DNA from: Thiemannella venezuelensis
Lineage (GTDB): Bacteria > Actinomycetota > Actinomycetes > Streptosporangiales > Streptosporangiaceae
Direction: 5' to 3'
Length of the DNA stretch: 64,000 nucleotides
NCBI RefSeq assembly: GCF_014203605.1
Contig: NZ_JACHJJ010000002.1
Coordinates: 248,001 to 312,000, forward strand
The position numbers were made by a program, and so were the translations under genes. Below, piece after piece: positions 17,416-26,488 of this stretch; within the stretch, counting starts at the first letter, position 1, and each line of letters opens with the position of its first letter. Under the pieces are notes generated by a model. That model was not told where the DNA came from and ran no database searches. It saw only the letters and a list, made by a program, of their open reading frames with translations.

Positions 17416-18141
17416 ATGACGACGGCTGCTGGTCTGCAGACCGTGGTGACCGTCCCGGCACGTTTCCGCGGCCCCGAAGGCGTCGCGAACGGCGGATGGA
17501 TCGCGGGCACGGTCTCCGAGGCGCTGCACGGCGCCCGGTACGACTCGGCCGTCGAGGTCACGCTGCACGCGCCCACCCCGCTGGAGACCGAGCTGGACCT
17601 GCGCCAGCTGGCCAACACCGCCACCCTCACGCACGGTGAGACCCTCCTCGTCGAGGCCATCGCGGTGGCCGAGCGGCTCGACGCCCCGGCGTTCGTGCCC
17701 TTCAACGAGGCGGCCCGCGCCGAGCGCGGCTTCGCCGGGCTGACCGCCCACGCCTTCTCCGGCTGCTTCGCCTGCGGCCTGCGCGAGCCCGGCGACGGCC
17801 TGCGCATCTTCCCCGGCCGGGTCGAGGGCGCCGAGTCGGTGGCCGCCGGCTGGCGGGTGCCGATCACGGTCGCCGACCAGGACGGCGTCATCCCCGACGC
17901 CGTCGTCTGGGCCGCGCTCGACTGCGCCACCGGCTGGGCCCACTTCGCGCCCGGCGAGTTCGCGCTGCTCGGCCGGCTGACCGCCCAGGTCCACCGGCGG
18001 ATCTACCCCGGCGGCACCTACTCCGTGGTCGCCCGCGCCACCGGCCGCGAGGGCCGCAAGCTCTTCGGTGAGAGCGCGATCTACGAGGTGGACGGCACCC
18101 TGGTCGCCGCCGCCAAGGCCACCTGGATCGCCCCCGCCTGA
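17416..18141 (+). CDS. Hotdog-fold thioesterase-like protein
   Basis: 241 residues with two hotdog-like halves and a central helix region (GVANGGWIAGTVSEAL early; DAVVWAALDCATGWAHF, TAQVHRRIYPGGTYSVVARATG and EGRKLFGESAIYEVDG late). This resembles PaaI-type acyl-CoA thioesterases and acyl-CoA-binding hotdog proteins. The second half holds the usual Asp in DCATGWA, but catalytic identity cannot be confirmed. A CxxC pair (GCFACGLREPGDGLRIFPG) between the halves is typical of this actinobacterial subgroup. The ATG follows AGGAGGTGCGGC, a strong ribosome site. Upstream, 17180-17415 holds an AT-rich patch around 17330-17400 where a promoter is likely. Confidence 0.75.
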   Translation: MTTAAGLQTVVTVPARFRGPEGVANGGWIAGTVSEALHGARYDSAVEVTLHAPTPLETELDLRQLANTATLTHGETLLVEAIAVAERLDAPAFVPFNEAARAERGFAGLTAHAFSGCFACGLREPGDGLRIFPGRVEGAESVAAGWRVPITVADQDGVIPDAVVWAALDCATGWAHFAPGEFALLGRLTAQVHRRIYPGGTYSVVARATGREGRKLFGESAIYEVDGTLVAAAKATWIAPA

Positions 18142-18147
18142 CCCGGC

Positions 18148-18171
18148 CCGGCCGGGGGAGACCCCGGCCGG
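18148..18171 (+). terminator. Hairpin after the hotdog-fold gene
   Basis: A 10-bp GC stem with a GAGA loop (GGCCGGGG paired to CCCCGGCC at its core) starts six bases past the stop codon at 18139-18141. There is no T-tract, as is common in high-GC actinobacteria. Confidence 0.5.
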
Positions 18172-18375
18172 AGCCCTCGCCTCCGCGGTGCCCGGTAGGG
18201 GCCGCCGAGCCCGCGCTCCCGCCGCGGGCGGTCTCCGGCCGACCGGGTTCCCGCCGCCCGCACCGTCACCCGGGGCCCCGCCGCGGGCGGCTGCTCGCGG
18301 GGTGACAATTTCCGCCGGATAAATCGCCCTCCGGGGCGGAGAGCCCGCCGCGATCCGCGACTACCTTCGGCGGGC

Positions 18376-19314
18376 ATGGCCTCCTCTTCCGCCGCACCGC
18401 AGGACCTGGCCGCAGCCCCCGTGCCGTGGTTCGAGCGCCTGCTCGTCGTCCTGTTCGTCGTGGTGCCCTTCCTCGCGGTGCTGGCCGCCGTCCCCTTCGC
18501 CTGGGGATGGGGCCTGACCTGGCGGGACGTGGTCATCGCCGGGGTGATGTACCTCGTCACCGGATTCGGCATCACCGTTGGCTACCACCGGCACTTCACC
18601 CACCGCTCCTTCCAGGCGAAGACCTGGCTGCGGGTCGTGATGGCGGTCGCCGGGGGCATGTCGCTCCAGGGCCCGGTCATCCGCTGGGTGGCCGACCACC
18701 GGCGGCACCACAAGTACGCCGACCGGGAGGGCGATCCGCACTCGCCGTGGCGGTTCGGCTCCGGTTTCGTCGGGCTGAGCAAGGGGCTGTTCCACGCCCA
18801 CGTCGGCTGGCTGTTCCGCCCGGAGCGCACCTCGCGGCGGCGCTTCTGCCCCGACCTGCTCGCCGACCGGCCGATCAGGATCCTCTCCCACAACCTGGCG
18901 TACGTGCCGGTCGTGCTGCTCTCGCTCGGCCTGCCCACCCTCGCGGGAGGGCTGTGGGGCGGCTCGTGGCACGCCGCCCTGACCGCCTACTTCTGGGGCG
19001 GGCTGGTACGGATCTTCGCCCAGCACCACGTGACCTGGTCGATCAACTCCGTCTGCCACACCTTCGGCAAGGAGGAGTTCTCGGTCAGGGACCGCTCCCG
19101 GAACGTGTGGTGGCTGGCCGTCGTCTCGCTGGGCGAGGCCTGGCACAACCTGCACCACGCCGACCCCACCTGCGCCCGGCACGGCGTGCTCCGCGGCCAG
19201 CTCGACCCCAGCGCCAGGCTGATCTGGCTGTTCGAGCGGTTCGGCTGGGCCTGGGACGTGCGCTGGCCGGACACCGCCCGCCTCGCCGCCCGCCGCGTGA
19301 ACGCCGTGGCCTGA
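18376..19314 (+). CDS. Membrane acyl-CoA/acyl-lipid desaturase
   Basis: A 312-residue integral membrane desaturase of the di-iron class. All three histidine boxes are present: HRHFTH at 71-76, HRRHH at 108-112 and HNLHH at 257-261. They lie between paired membrane segments near the N-terminus (VVLFVVVPFLAVLAAV) and in the middle. The family introduces a cis double bond, usually delta-9, into stearoyl or palmitoyl chains using O2 and reduced ferredoxin or rubredoxin; regiochemistry is inferred. No redox partner gene is adjacent. The stop codon lies in the first copy of a 14-bp tandem repeat. Confidence 0.93.
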   Translation: MASSSAAPQDLAAAPVPWFERLLVVLFVVVPFLAVLAAVPFAWGWGLTWRDVVIAGVMYLVTGFGITVGYHRHFTHRSFQAKTWLRVVMAVAGGMSLQGPVIRWVADHRRHHKYADREGDPHSPWRFGSGFVGLSKGLFHAHVGWLFRPERTSRRRFCPDLLADRPIRILSHNLAYVPVVLLSLGLPTLAGGLWGGSWHAALTAYFWGGLVRIFAQHHVTWSINSVCHTFGKEEFSVRDRSRNVWWLAVVSLGEAWHNLHHADPTCARHGVLRGQLDPSARLIWLFERFGWAWDVRWPDTARLAARRVNAVA

Positions 19315-19348
19315 GCGCGGTGGCCTGAGCGCGGTGGCCTGAGCGCGG
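19307..19348. repeat. 14-bp tandem repeat over the desaturase stop codon
   Basis: Three perfect copies of TGGCCTGAGCGCGG, followed by a diverged partial copy. The first copy contains the stop codon of the desaturase (TGA at 19312-19314). The extra copies place further TGA triplets downstream, but in other frames. Confidence 0.9.
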
Positions 19349-19703
19349 TGGCCTCGGCGCCACCGCGACCCGCCGGCTGCCGGCCGGGGAACCGGCCGCC
19401 CGGCTGGCCGACACGCTGGGCAGGGCGAGGCGCTGCGCGAGACGGTCTCCGCGCTGCTGCGCAGCGGCCGCCGGCCGGGCGTCTCCCTGATCGCCGCGCT
19501 GGCCTGCCTTCTCGTGCTGTCCCCGGTGACCGCACCATCCCGCCGGGCGCGACGGGAGACGAGAGACGGGGGACGGGGGACGGGGGACGGGGGACCGGGT
19601 GCCGGCGCGGTCCGTGACCGTACGGCGGGCGGATGAGAGCGGCCTCCCCGCCGGGGCGAACACCGGGAGAACGGACTTTCCCCGCACGCCGCATAATTGC
19701 CGC
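19349..19703. other. Stretch without a supported gene, with a 7-bp tandem repeat
   Basis: About 355 bases. Two short segments in different plus-strand frames look protein-like (around 19375-19420 and 19425-19520, the latter ending in a hydrophobic run VSLIAALACLLVLSP), which may be the debris of a lost gene. A 7-bp unit, ACGGGGG, is repeated four times at 19566-19593. The bases just before 19704 should hold the promoter of the amidotransferase gene. Confidence 0.4.
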
Positions 19704-20417
19704 ATGAGGATCACCGTCATCGAGCACGAGACCGCGGCGGGCCTGGGATTCTTCGCCGAGTGGCTGGCCGGGGCCGGGGCCGGCTGCGAGGTCGTCCGGC
19801 CGTATCTGGGGGAGGCGGTGCCGGAGCGCGCGGCCGACGGGCTGATCGTGCTCGGCGGCGAGGCGGCGGCCTGGGAGGACGAGGACCACCCCTGGCTGCC
19901 CGCCACCCGCGGCCTGCTCCGCCGCTCGGTGGACGGCGGCGTGCCGACCCTGGGCGTCTGCCTGGGCGCCCAGCTGCTGACCCTCGCCTGCGGCGGGACG
20001 GTCGAGCGCGGCGACCGCGGGCTGGAGGTCGGCGCGTGCCGGGTCGCCCCGCTGCCCGCCGCGAGCGGCGATCCGCTCTTCGACGGGCTGCTCGACGGCG
20101 CGGAGCCCGCGGTGGCGGTGCAGTACCACCGGGACGCGATGACCCGGCTGCCTCCGGGCGCGGTGCCGCTGGCCACCGGGGACGTCTACCCCAACCAGGC
20201 CTACCGGCTCGGCGAGCGGGCGTGGGCGGTGCAGTTCCATCCCGAGGCGACCCCCGAGATCTTCCTCGACTGGACGAACGGCTCCGCCGACCACCTGACC
20301 GGCCAGGGCCACTCCGTCGAGGAGCTGAACACCGGGGTCAAGGCCGCCGAGGCGCGGCTCGCCGCGACCTGGAGGCCGCTCGCGGAGCGCTTCGCCGCCG
20401 TGGTCGCGGACACGTGA
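19704..20417 (+). CDS. Class I glutamine amidotransferase-like protein
   Basis: A 237-residue protein with the GATase1 triad: nucleophilic Cys86 in GVCLGAQLL, and His/Glu in VQFHPE near residue 175. Such stand-alone amidotransferases resemble GMP synthase glutaminase subunits and the gamma-glutamyl-polyamine hydrolase-like group, and act in the cytoplasm. It lies just upstream of glnE on the same strand, so a nitrogen-related role (for example hydrolysis of gamma-glutamyl compounds made by GlnA2) is attractive but unproven. I chose the ATG at 19704 because the protein family starts with RITVIEHE; the frame is open 35 codons further upstream. Confidence 0.85.
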   Translation: MRITVIEHETAAGLGFFAEWLAGAGAGCEVVRPYLGEAVPERAADGLIVLGGEAAAWEDEDHPWLPATRGLLRRSVDGGVPTLGVCLGAQLLTLACGGTVERGDRGLEVGACRVAPLPAASGDPLFDGLLDGAEPAVAVQYHRDAMTRLPPGAVPLATGDVYPNQAYRLGERAWAVQFHPEATPEIFLDWTNGSADHLTGQGHSVEELNTGVKAAEARLAATWRPLAERFAAVVADT

Positions 20418-20542
20418 TCGGCCGATCGCGGGGAGGAACGGCCGGCGGCGCCGCACGGCTCCGGCGGTAGCCCGGGCGGCGGCGTTCCGGGGGCGTGACG
20501 TGTGCTCTGTGATCCCGTGATGCAGGATTGAGGAGGCCGGCG

Positions 20543-23500
20543 GTGCTCGCGACCGGAGACGAGGAAGGGGCGGTGGACACCGTGCCCCGCATGCAGACGA
20601 CCGCCGGGCGGCTGGCCCGGCTCGGCTTCGCCGACGGGGCCAGGGCCGAGCGGCTCCTCCACGGGCTCGGGCCCGAGGCCGCCGGCGACCTGGCCCTGCT
20701 GGAGTCCCTCGTCGGCGCGGCCGACCCCGATCTGGCGCTCACCTCGCTCGACCGGCTCGCCGAGAAGGACCCGGGCGTGCTCGGCGCGCTCCGCGGGGAC
20801 CCCGGCCTGCGGGCCGGCCTGCTCGGCGTCTTCGGCGTCAGCGCGGCCCTCGGGGAGCACGTGGTCCGGCACCCCGGGCACTGGCGGCTGCTGGAGGGCG
20901 AGCGGGCCGGGCGCCGCCCCTCCGGGACCGAGCTCCGCGCCGAGCTGCTGACGGCGGTCGGGGCCGACCCCGGCGACCCCGAGCCGCGCGCCCGGGACGC
21001 CTCCACCGCCGCCCTGGCCGCGCTGCGGGTCGCCTACCGGGGCCGCCTGCTCCACCTGGCCGCGCGGGACGTCACCGGGCGGGCCGCACTCGCCGAGGTC
21101 ACCGCGGAGCTGTCCGACCTGGCGGGGGCCGCGCTGGAGGCGGGGCTCGCGGTCGCCCGGGCCGAGCACGGGGAGGCGGGCTCGGTACGGCTGGCCGTCA
21201 TCGGCATGGGCAAGTGCGGGGCCCGGGAACTCAACTACATCAGCGACGTGGACGTGATCTTCGTGGCCGAGCCGCGCGAGGACGCGGCCGAGCCGGTCGA
21301 CGAGGCGACGGCCCTGCGGGTCGCCACCCGCCTGGCCCAGAGCACGATGCGCGCCTGCTCGGCCGCGACCCCCGAGGGCTCGCTCTGGGAGGTGGACGCG
21401 GCGCTGCGCCCCGAGGGCAAGGCCGGGCCGCTGGTCCGGACGCTCGCCAGCCACCTGGCCTACTACAGGCGCTGGGCCAAGACGTGGGAGTTCCAGGCGC
21501 TGCTGAAGGCACGCCCGGTCGCCGGGGACGCCGAGCTCGGCAACCGCTACGCCGAGGCGGTGGACGAGCTGGTCTGGCAGGCCGCCACCCGCGAGAGGTT
21601 CGTCGAGGACGTGCAGGCCATGCGCCGCCGGGTGGAGGCCCACATCCGGGCGGGGGAGGCCGAGCGGCAGCTCAAGCTCGGCCCCGGCGGGCTGCGCGAC
21701 ATCGAGTTCGCCGTCCAGCTCCTGCAGCTCGTGCACGGCCGCCTGGACCCGCTGCTGCGCCGCCGCGCCACGCTTCCCGCGCTCGCCGCCCTGTCCCGGG
21801 GCGGCTACGTCGGCCGGGACGACGCCAGGGCGCTCGCCGAGGCCTACTCCTTCCTGCGCCAGGTCGAGCACCTGCTCCAGCTGCACCGGCTCCGCCGTAC
21901 CCACGTGGTGCCCGAGGGCGAGGGCGACCTGCGGCGGCTCGGCCGCGGCCTGGGCATGACCGCCGACCCGGTGGGGGAGTTCACCACCCGGTGGCGGCGG
22001 CACGCGCTGGAGGTCCGCCGCCTGCACGAGAAGCTGTTCTACCGGCCGCTGCTGCAGGCCGTGGCGCGGCTGCCCGAGTCGGAGGACCGGTTGTCCACCG
22101 CCGCCGCGCAGGCCCGTCTGGAGGCCCTCGGCTACACCGACCCGGCCGGGGCGCTGCGCCACATCAGCGCGCTGACCAGCGGTGTCTCCCGCAGGGCGGC
22201 GATCCAGCGCACGCTGCTGCCGGTCATGCTCGGCTGGTTCGCCGACGCCCCCGACCCCGACGCCGGGCTGCTCGGCTTCCGGCAGATCTCCGACAAGCTC
22301 GGCGCCACCTCCTGGTACCTGCGGCTGCTGCGCGACGAGACCGCGGTGGCCTCCCGGATGGCCCGGCTCCTGGGCACCAGCAGGTACGCGGCCGGGTTGC
22401 TGCTGCACGCCCCGGAGGCCGTCGCGCTGCTCGGCTCCGACACCGAGCTGGACCCCCGGCGCCCCGGCGCGCTGCTGGCCGAGGCGCGGGCCACGGTCGG
22501 CCGGTACCCCGGGCACGCCGAGACCGCGGTCGCCGCCGCGCGCGCCCTGCGGCGCAGGGAGCTGTTCCGTACGGCGGTCGCCGACCTCACCGGCCACCTG
22601 GACATCGAGCAGGTCGGCCAGGCGCTGTCCACGCTCAACGACGTGACGGTCCAGGCCGCGCTGGACGCCGCGATCGCCAAGGTCGAGATGGAGCGGCGTG
22701 CCCCGCTGGGCACCCGGTTCGCGGTGATCGCGATGGGCCGCCTGGGCGGGGTCGAGTGCTCCTACGGCAGCGACGCCGACGTGATGTTCGTCCACGAGCC
22801 GCTGCCGGGCGTGCCGGAGAAGGACGCCACGGACGCCGCGCACGCCGTCGCCAACGAGCTGCGCCGGCTGCTGGCCCTGCCCGCCCCGGACCCGCCGCTG
22901 CTCGTCGACCCCGGCCTGCGTCCGGAGGGCCGCCAGGGGCCGCTGGTCCGCACGCTGGCCTCCTACGCCGCCTACTACGAGCGCTGGTCGGCGCCGTGGG
23001 AGTCGCAGGCGCTGCTGCGGGCCCGCTTCTGCGCCGGGGACGCCGGGCTCGGCACCGGGCTGCTGCACCTGGCCGATCCGCTGCGCTATCCGGCCGAGGG
23101 GGTGAGCGACGCCGCCGTGCTGCAGATCCGCAAGCTGAAGGCGCGGATGGAGGCCGAACGGCTGCCGCGCGGGGCCGACCCCGCCCTGCACACGAAGCTC
23201 GGCCGGGGCGGCCTGTCGGACGTGGAGTGGGTGGCCCAGCTCCTCCAGCTCCGGCACGCCGGCCGGCTGCCCTCCCTGCGGACCACCCGGACCCTGGAGG
23301 CGCTGCGCGCGGCGGTCGCCGAGAAGCTGCTCGACCCCGCCGACGAGGCGGTGCTCGCCGACGCCTGGCGGTTCGCCTCCCGGGTCCGGGACGCGATCGT
23401 CCTGGTCCGGGGACGGGCCTCCGACTCCGTCCCGGCGGACGTCCGCGAGCGCACGCTCCTCGCACGCGCCCTGGGCTACCCGCCGGACGGCAGCGAGGAC

Positions 23501-23572
23501 TTCGTGGACGACTACCGCCGGGTCACCCGCCGGGCCCGCGCCGTGGTGGAGCGCGTCTTCTACGGAGACTGA
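20543..23572 (+). CDS. glnE: Glutamine synthetase adenylyltransferase / adenylyl-removing enzyme
   Basis: A 1009-residue bifunctional regulator that adds AMP to, or removes it from, a tyrosine of GlnA according to nitrogen status. Both nucleotidyltransferase domains are visible: an N-terminal one (GMGKCGARELNYISDVDVIFV) and a C-terminal one (AMGRLGGVECSYGSDADVMFV). Each is followed by a helical domain containing GLRDIEFAVQLLQL or GLSDVEWVAQLLQL. I chose the GTG at 20543 because AGGAGG lies six bases upstream; an ATG at 20591 is an alternative. It lies between glnA2 and glnA1 as in Mycobacterium and Streptomyces. Its probable substrate here is GlnA1. Confidence 0.96.
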   Translation: MLATGDEEGAVDTVPRMQTTAGRLARLGFADGARAERLLHGLGPEAAGDLALLESLVGAADPDLALTSLDRLAEKDPGVLGALRGDPGLRAGLLGVFGVSAALGEHVVRHPGHWRLLEGERAGRRPSGTELRAELLTAVGADPGDPEPRARDASTAALAALRVAYRGRLLHLAARDVTGRAALAEVTAELSDLAGAALEAGLAVARAEHGEAGSVRLAVIGMGKCGARELNYISDVDVIFVAEPREDAAEPVDEATALRVATRLAQSTMRACSAATPEGSLWEVDAALRPEGKAGPLVRTLASHLAYYRRWAKTWEFQALLKARPVAGDAELGNRYAEAVDELVWQAATRERFVEDVQAMRRRVEAHIRAGEAERQLKLGPGGLRDIEFAVQLLQLVHGRLDPLLRRRATLPALAALSRGGYVGRDDARALAEAYSFLRQVEHLLQLHRLRRTHVVPEGEGDLRRLGRGLGMTADPVGEFTTRWRRHALEVRRLHEKLFYRPLLQAVARLPESEDRLSTAAAQARLEALGYTDPAGALRHISALTSGVSRRAAIQRTLLPVMLGWFADAPDPDAGLLGFRQISDKLGATSWYLRLLRDETAVASRMARLLGTSRYAAGLLLHAPEAVALLGSDTELDPRRPGALLAEARATVGRYPGHAETAVAAARALRRRELFRTAVADLTGHLDIEQVGQALSTLNDVTVQAALDAAIAKVEMERRAPLGTRFAVIAMGRLGGVECSYGSDADVMFVHEPLPGVPEKDATDAAHAVANELRRLLALPAPDPPLLVDPGLRPEGRQGPLVRTLASYAAYYERWSAPWESQALLRARFCAGDAGLGTGLLHLADPLRYPAEGVSDAAVLQIRKLKARMEAERLPRGADPALHTKLGRGGLSDVEWVAQLLQLRHAGRLPSLRTTRTLEALRAAVAEKLLDPADEAVLADAWRFASRVRDAIVLVRGRASDSVPADVRERTLLARALGYPPDGSEDFVDDYRRVTRRARAVVERVFYGD

Positions 23573-23706
23573 TCCGGGGCGCGAGGGTTCCGGCCGGTGC
23601 CTGGGTGCCCCCGGCCGGAAGGAGCCGATATTTCCGGCTTATGGGGATCGGTGTTCCTGTTGCGCCCGCCGGGAGCGGCGTGTATCAACGATCCGGGTGA
23701 TCTACT

Positions 23707-24780
23707 TTGATATCCGTTTACGCTGATCTGGCCATCGGACTGGTGCTGGCCTTCCTGCTGCTCTCGCTCCTGGTGAGCGGGATCAACGAGGCCTTCGTCC
23801 GGCTGCTCGGGATCCGCAGCAAGTTCCTGTGGGCCTACCTCCGCGACACCATGGACGGCGGCTCCTCGGAGGGCACGTCCTGGATCCCCTCCAAGATCGC
23901 TGACGTCTTCGGCAAGCTGCCCTTCTCGAAGGACGACCCGCGCCCCGCGCACAGCCCCGACCCGGCTCCCCCCGTGGTGGCGCCGATGCCGGTGGACCCG
24001 ACGGCCGTGCTGGCCGCCGAGGCGCCCGTCCCCGAGGTCGACATGACCGAGCGGCTCTACCGGCGGCTGCAGGAGATCGACCATCCCAAGGGCGCGCGGA
24101 CCACCATCTCCGACATCCCGCCCGAGCGGTTCTCCGGCGCGGTGATGGAGCTGATCGCCGCCGAGGAGGGCGGCGTGGAGGGCCTGCTGGCGAAACTGGA
24201 GGCCATCCGCAGCCCGCTCGCCGGGCACCTGCGCGGCGTGTGGAAGGGCGCCGAGGAGGACCTGGCGAAGTTCCGGCGGGGCGTGGAGAACTGGTTCGAC
24301 GGGGAGATGAAGCGCCTGTCCGGGCTCTACCGGCGCTACGTCACGTGGGTGGTGTTCGCGCTCGGGGTGGTGCTGACGCTGCTGTTCAGCATGGACGCGC
24401 TGGAGTACGGCAAGACCCTGCTGCGGGACAACGCCTTCCGGGCCGGGGTGGCGGCCATCGCCGGCGGCAGCGAGGACGGGCTGGCCGCGCTGAAGGACAA
24501 GTGCACCGTCACCGGTGCCGCCGAGCCGTACGAGTGCGTGACCGAGTCCTTCAGCTCACCCGCCCTGGTCAAGATCTTCGATCACGCCATCGTGAGCATC
24601 ACCGTCCCGCCGGACGGCGGTGACCCCTCCCTGAACTGGAACGGCGCCGTCTGGTGGGACCGGCTGATCACCCTCGGCCACTGGCCCGGCTACCTGCTCA
24701 CCGCCGTCGCCCTGCTGTTCGGCGCACCCTTCTGGTGGGACGTGCTGCGCCGCCTGACCGGCTTCCGCAACCGCTCCTAG
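23707..24780 (+). CDS. Integral membrane protein of unknown function
   Basis: 357 residues with one N-terminal membrane segment (ADLAIGLVLAFLLLSLLVSGINEAF), a long soluble part with a Pro-rich linker at about 75-100, a second segment near 210-235 (VTWVVFALGVVLTLLFSM) and a last one before the end (YLLTAVALLFGAPFWWDVLRRL). The 'LLVSGINE' start and 'GAPFWWD' end recur in uncharacterised membrane proteins of many bacteria. I know no function. The only usable start is TTG at 23707, with no good ribosome site. A TATCAA...TTGATA inverted repeat (23683-23712) spans the start and could be regulatory. It is not clearly linked to its neighbours. Confidence 0.75.
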   Translation: MISVYADLAIGLVLAFLLLSLLVSGINEAFVRLLGIRSKFLWAYLRDTMDGGSSEGTSWIPSKIADVFGKLPFSKDDPRPAHSPDPAPPVVAPMPVDPTAVLAAEAPVPEVDMTERLYRRLQEIDHPKGARTTISDIPPERFSGAVMELIAAEEGGVEGLLAKLEAIRSPLAGHLRGVWKGAEEDLAKFRRGVENWFDGEMKRLSGLYRRYVTWVVFALGVVLTLLFSMDALEYGKTLLRDNAFRAGVAAIAGGSEDGLAALKDKCTVTGAAEPYECVTESFSSPALVKIFDHAIVSITVPPDGGDPSLNWNGAVWWDRLITLGHWPGYLLTAVALLFGAPFWWDVLRRLTGFRNRS

Positions 24781-24857
24781 CCGGGCGCGCCGCCGCCCGG
24801 CCGGAGTGCCCTCCGCAGGCCGCGCCGGTCCCCGGAGCGGGGACCGGCGCGGCCCCG

Positions 24858-25712
24858 CTAGCGCAGAACGGCGAGGATCCGGTCGACGTGGCCGAGGGGC
24901 TCGGCGCCGACCGGGCGGAGCACCACGGTGTCCGCCCCGGCCTCCCACAGCGACCGCACGACGTCCGCGGCCTCGGCGGCCGAGCCCGCGGCCATCGGCA
25001 CGTCCTCCGGCGCGACGCCCAGGAATCCGGCCTGCTCCGCCGCGGCGGGCCGTACGGCCTCCCGGACCCGTGCGGGGTCGTCGTCGACGTAGAGGTGGAC
25101 GAAGACCACCACCTCGTGGTCGCCTCCGGTCTCGCCGATCAGCTTCCGGGCCTCCGCGACCCGGCCGGCGTCGAAGCCCTCGGGCAGGATCGTTCCCTCG
25201 GCCACCCGCCCGGACAGCGCCAGCGAGCGGGGCCGTACCACCCCAGTCAGGACGGGCGGCGGCACGGCGGGAGGGTGCACCAGGCGCACGCCGTCGAGCC
25301 GTACGGCGCGGCCCTCGGCGGTGACCGTCTCGCCGCGCAGCAGCGCCCGCACCGCGACGACGGTCTCCTCCAGCAGCGCCAGCGGTGACGGAGCGAGGGC
25401 GCCCGCCCGGCGCATCCAGTCCTGCACGCCGTGGCCGATCCCGGCGGCGAGCCGGTGCGGGTGCAGGCGGGCCAGGTTGCCCAGCTCCATGGCGAGCAGG
25501 GCCGGGTTGCGCAGCGGCGCGGGCGCGATGCCGATGCCGACGCGGAGCCGTTCGGTGACGGCGAGCGCGGTGGCCGCCGACGAGACCGACCCCGTCCAGC
25601 CCAGGTCCTCCACCACCCACAGGTCGTCGGCGTCGGTGGTGTCCAGATGGCGGGCGAAGGGGATGAGGGACTCGGGGGGAAGATCGCGTTCGAACATGAC
25701 GCCCAGGCGCAT
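24858..25712 (-). CDS. LLM-class F420/flavin-dependent oxidoreductase
   Basis: A 284-residue luciferase-like monooxygenase: RLGVMFERDLPPESLIPFARHLD at the start, then DLWVVEDLGWTGSVSSAATALAVTERLRVGIGIAP, the usual early strands of the TIM barrel. Actinobacterial members use F420 or FMN; the exact cofactor and substrate cannot be told from sequence. I chose the ATG at 25712 because GAGGAG lies seven bases upstream and the protein then begins with the first barrel strand. An upstream in-frame start would add 28 unmatched residues. No operon partner is obvious. Confidence 0.85.
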   Translation of the reverse strand: MRLGVMFERDLPPESLIPFARHLDTTDADDLWVVEDLGWTGSVSSAATALAVTERLRVGIGIAPAPLRNPALLAMELGNLARLHPHRLAAGIGHGVQDWMRRAGALAPSPLALLEETVVAVRALLRGETVTAEGRAVRLDGVRLVHPPAVPPPVLTGVVRPRSLALSGRVAEGTILPEGFDAGRVAEARKLIGETGGDHEVVVFVHLYVDDDPARVREAVRPAAAEQAGFLGVAPEDVPMAAGSAAEAADVVRSLWEAGADTVVLRPVGAEPLGHVDRILAVLR

Positions 25713-25853
25713 GTCTCTCCTCACGTGGGTCCGAAGAAGTTCATGGGGTATGTGCTGGTTCGTGGGGAATACTCCCACTAGGTCCCGCGAGGACACCGCG
25801 GACAGAGCCCGCGGGACCGCCCGCGACCGGGGACGGCCCGGGCCGCCGGGGCC

Positions 25854-26435
25854 TCAGAGATAGCGGAAGTACCCTGCGAAGTCGTCGAGCCGGGTGAGGG
25901 GGTCGACCCGGATCTCGGTACCGGTCCGCAGAGCGTTGATCATCTTCCCCTGCCCGATGTAGACGCCGACGTGGTGGGTCCTGACCCTGCGCCTGCTCAC
26001 CGTGCCGTAGAAGACGAGATCGCCCGGTCGGGCCTCGGCGGCCGGGACCCTGGTGAGCCGCCGGACGTGGTCGTCGGTGTTGCCGGGGCCCAGGACGTCG
26101 CGCCCGTAGGCCAGGTGGTAGACCCACCTGGCCAGCCCGGAGCAGTCGAGGCCGAGGGTCCTGGTGGCCGGGCACGGCGTGATCGAGCCCCGGTAGCCCC
26201 GGCACGTGCCCAGCGAAGGGCCGGGCTCCTCGTCGTGGCCGCCGCCCCAGGAGTAGGGGATCGGCCCGCCCCTCCAGCCGGGCTGGCCGATCCCGGCGTG
26301 GATCGCGTGGGCGACGGCGGCCGGCCGGTTGAGCGTGACGGGCAGGACCGGCACCGAGGCGCTCACCCCCGCCAGGAGCACCGCGAGCATCCCGGCCGGG
26401 GCCGCCCACCGGCGACGCCCGGAGACCTCGGCCAC
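25854..26435 (-). CDS. Secreted NlpC/P60 (C40) cell-wall peptidase
   Basis: 193 residues with an N-terminal export signal (RRRWAAPAGMLAVLLAGVSASVPVL) and a C-terminal NlpC/P60 domain. The catalytic Cys98 lies in GLDCSGLARWVY and the catalytic His in HHVGVYIG. The family cleaves D-gamma-glutamyl-diaminopimelate bonds in peptidoglycan outside the cell. A Trp/Gly-rich segment before the domain (IPYSWGGGHDEEPG) is usual. It is transcribed away from the RiPP cluster and shares its upstream region with it. A perfect dyad (26471-26488) lies just upstream and may control it. Confidence 0.92.
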   Translation of the reverse strand: MAEVSGRRRWAAPAGMLAVLLAGVSASVPVLPVTLNRPAAVAHAIHAGIGQPGWRGGPIPYSWGGGHDEEPGPSLGTCRGYRGSITPCPATRTLGLDCSGLARWVYHLAYGRDVLGPGNTDDHVRRLTRVPAAEARPGDLVFYGTVSRRRVRTHHVGVYIGQGKMINALRTGTEIRVDPLTRLDDFAGYFRYL

Positions 26436-26470
26436 CCTGATCGACCTCGCTCTGTCAGTTCAAATCATGA

Positions 26471-26488
26471 TTCATTCTGCCGAATGAA
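26471..26488. promoter_or_regulatory. Perfect inverted repeat upstream of the NlpC/P60 gene
   Basis: TTCATTC-tgcc-GAATGAA forms two 7-bp arms around a 4-bp centre, 36 bases before the peptidase start. It sits in a locally AT-rich patch that otherwise contrasts with the surrounding DNA. It fits a dimeric repressor or activator site; I cannot assign the factor. Confidence 0.4.

Noticed and set aside
14794-17994. A frame of over 1,000 codons antisense to glnA2
   Set aside because: Its translation has the Gly/Val/Leu/Asp bias of an antisense shadow of a high-GC gene, while the plus-strand glnA2 is unmistakable.
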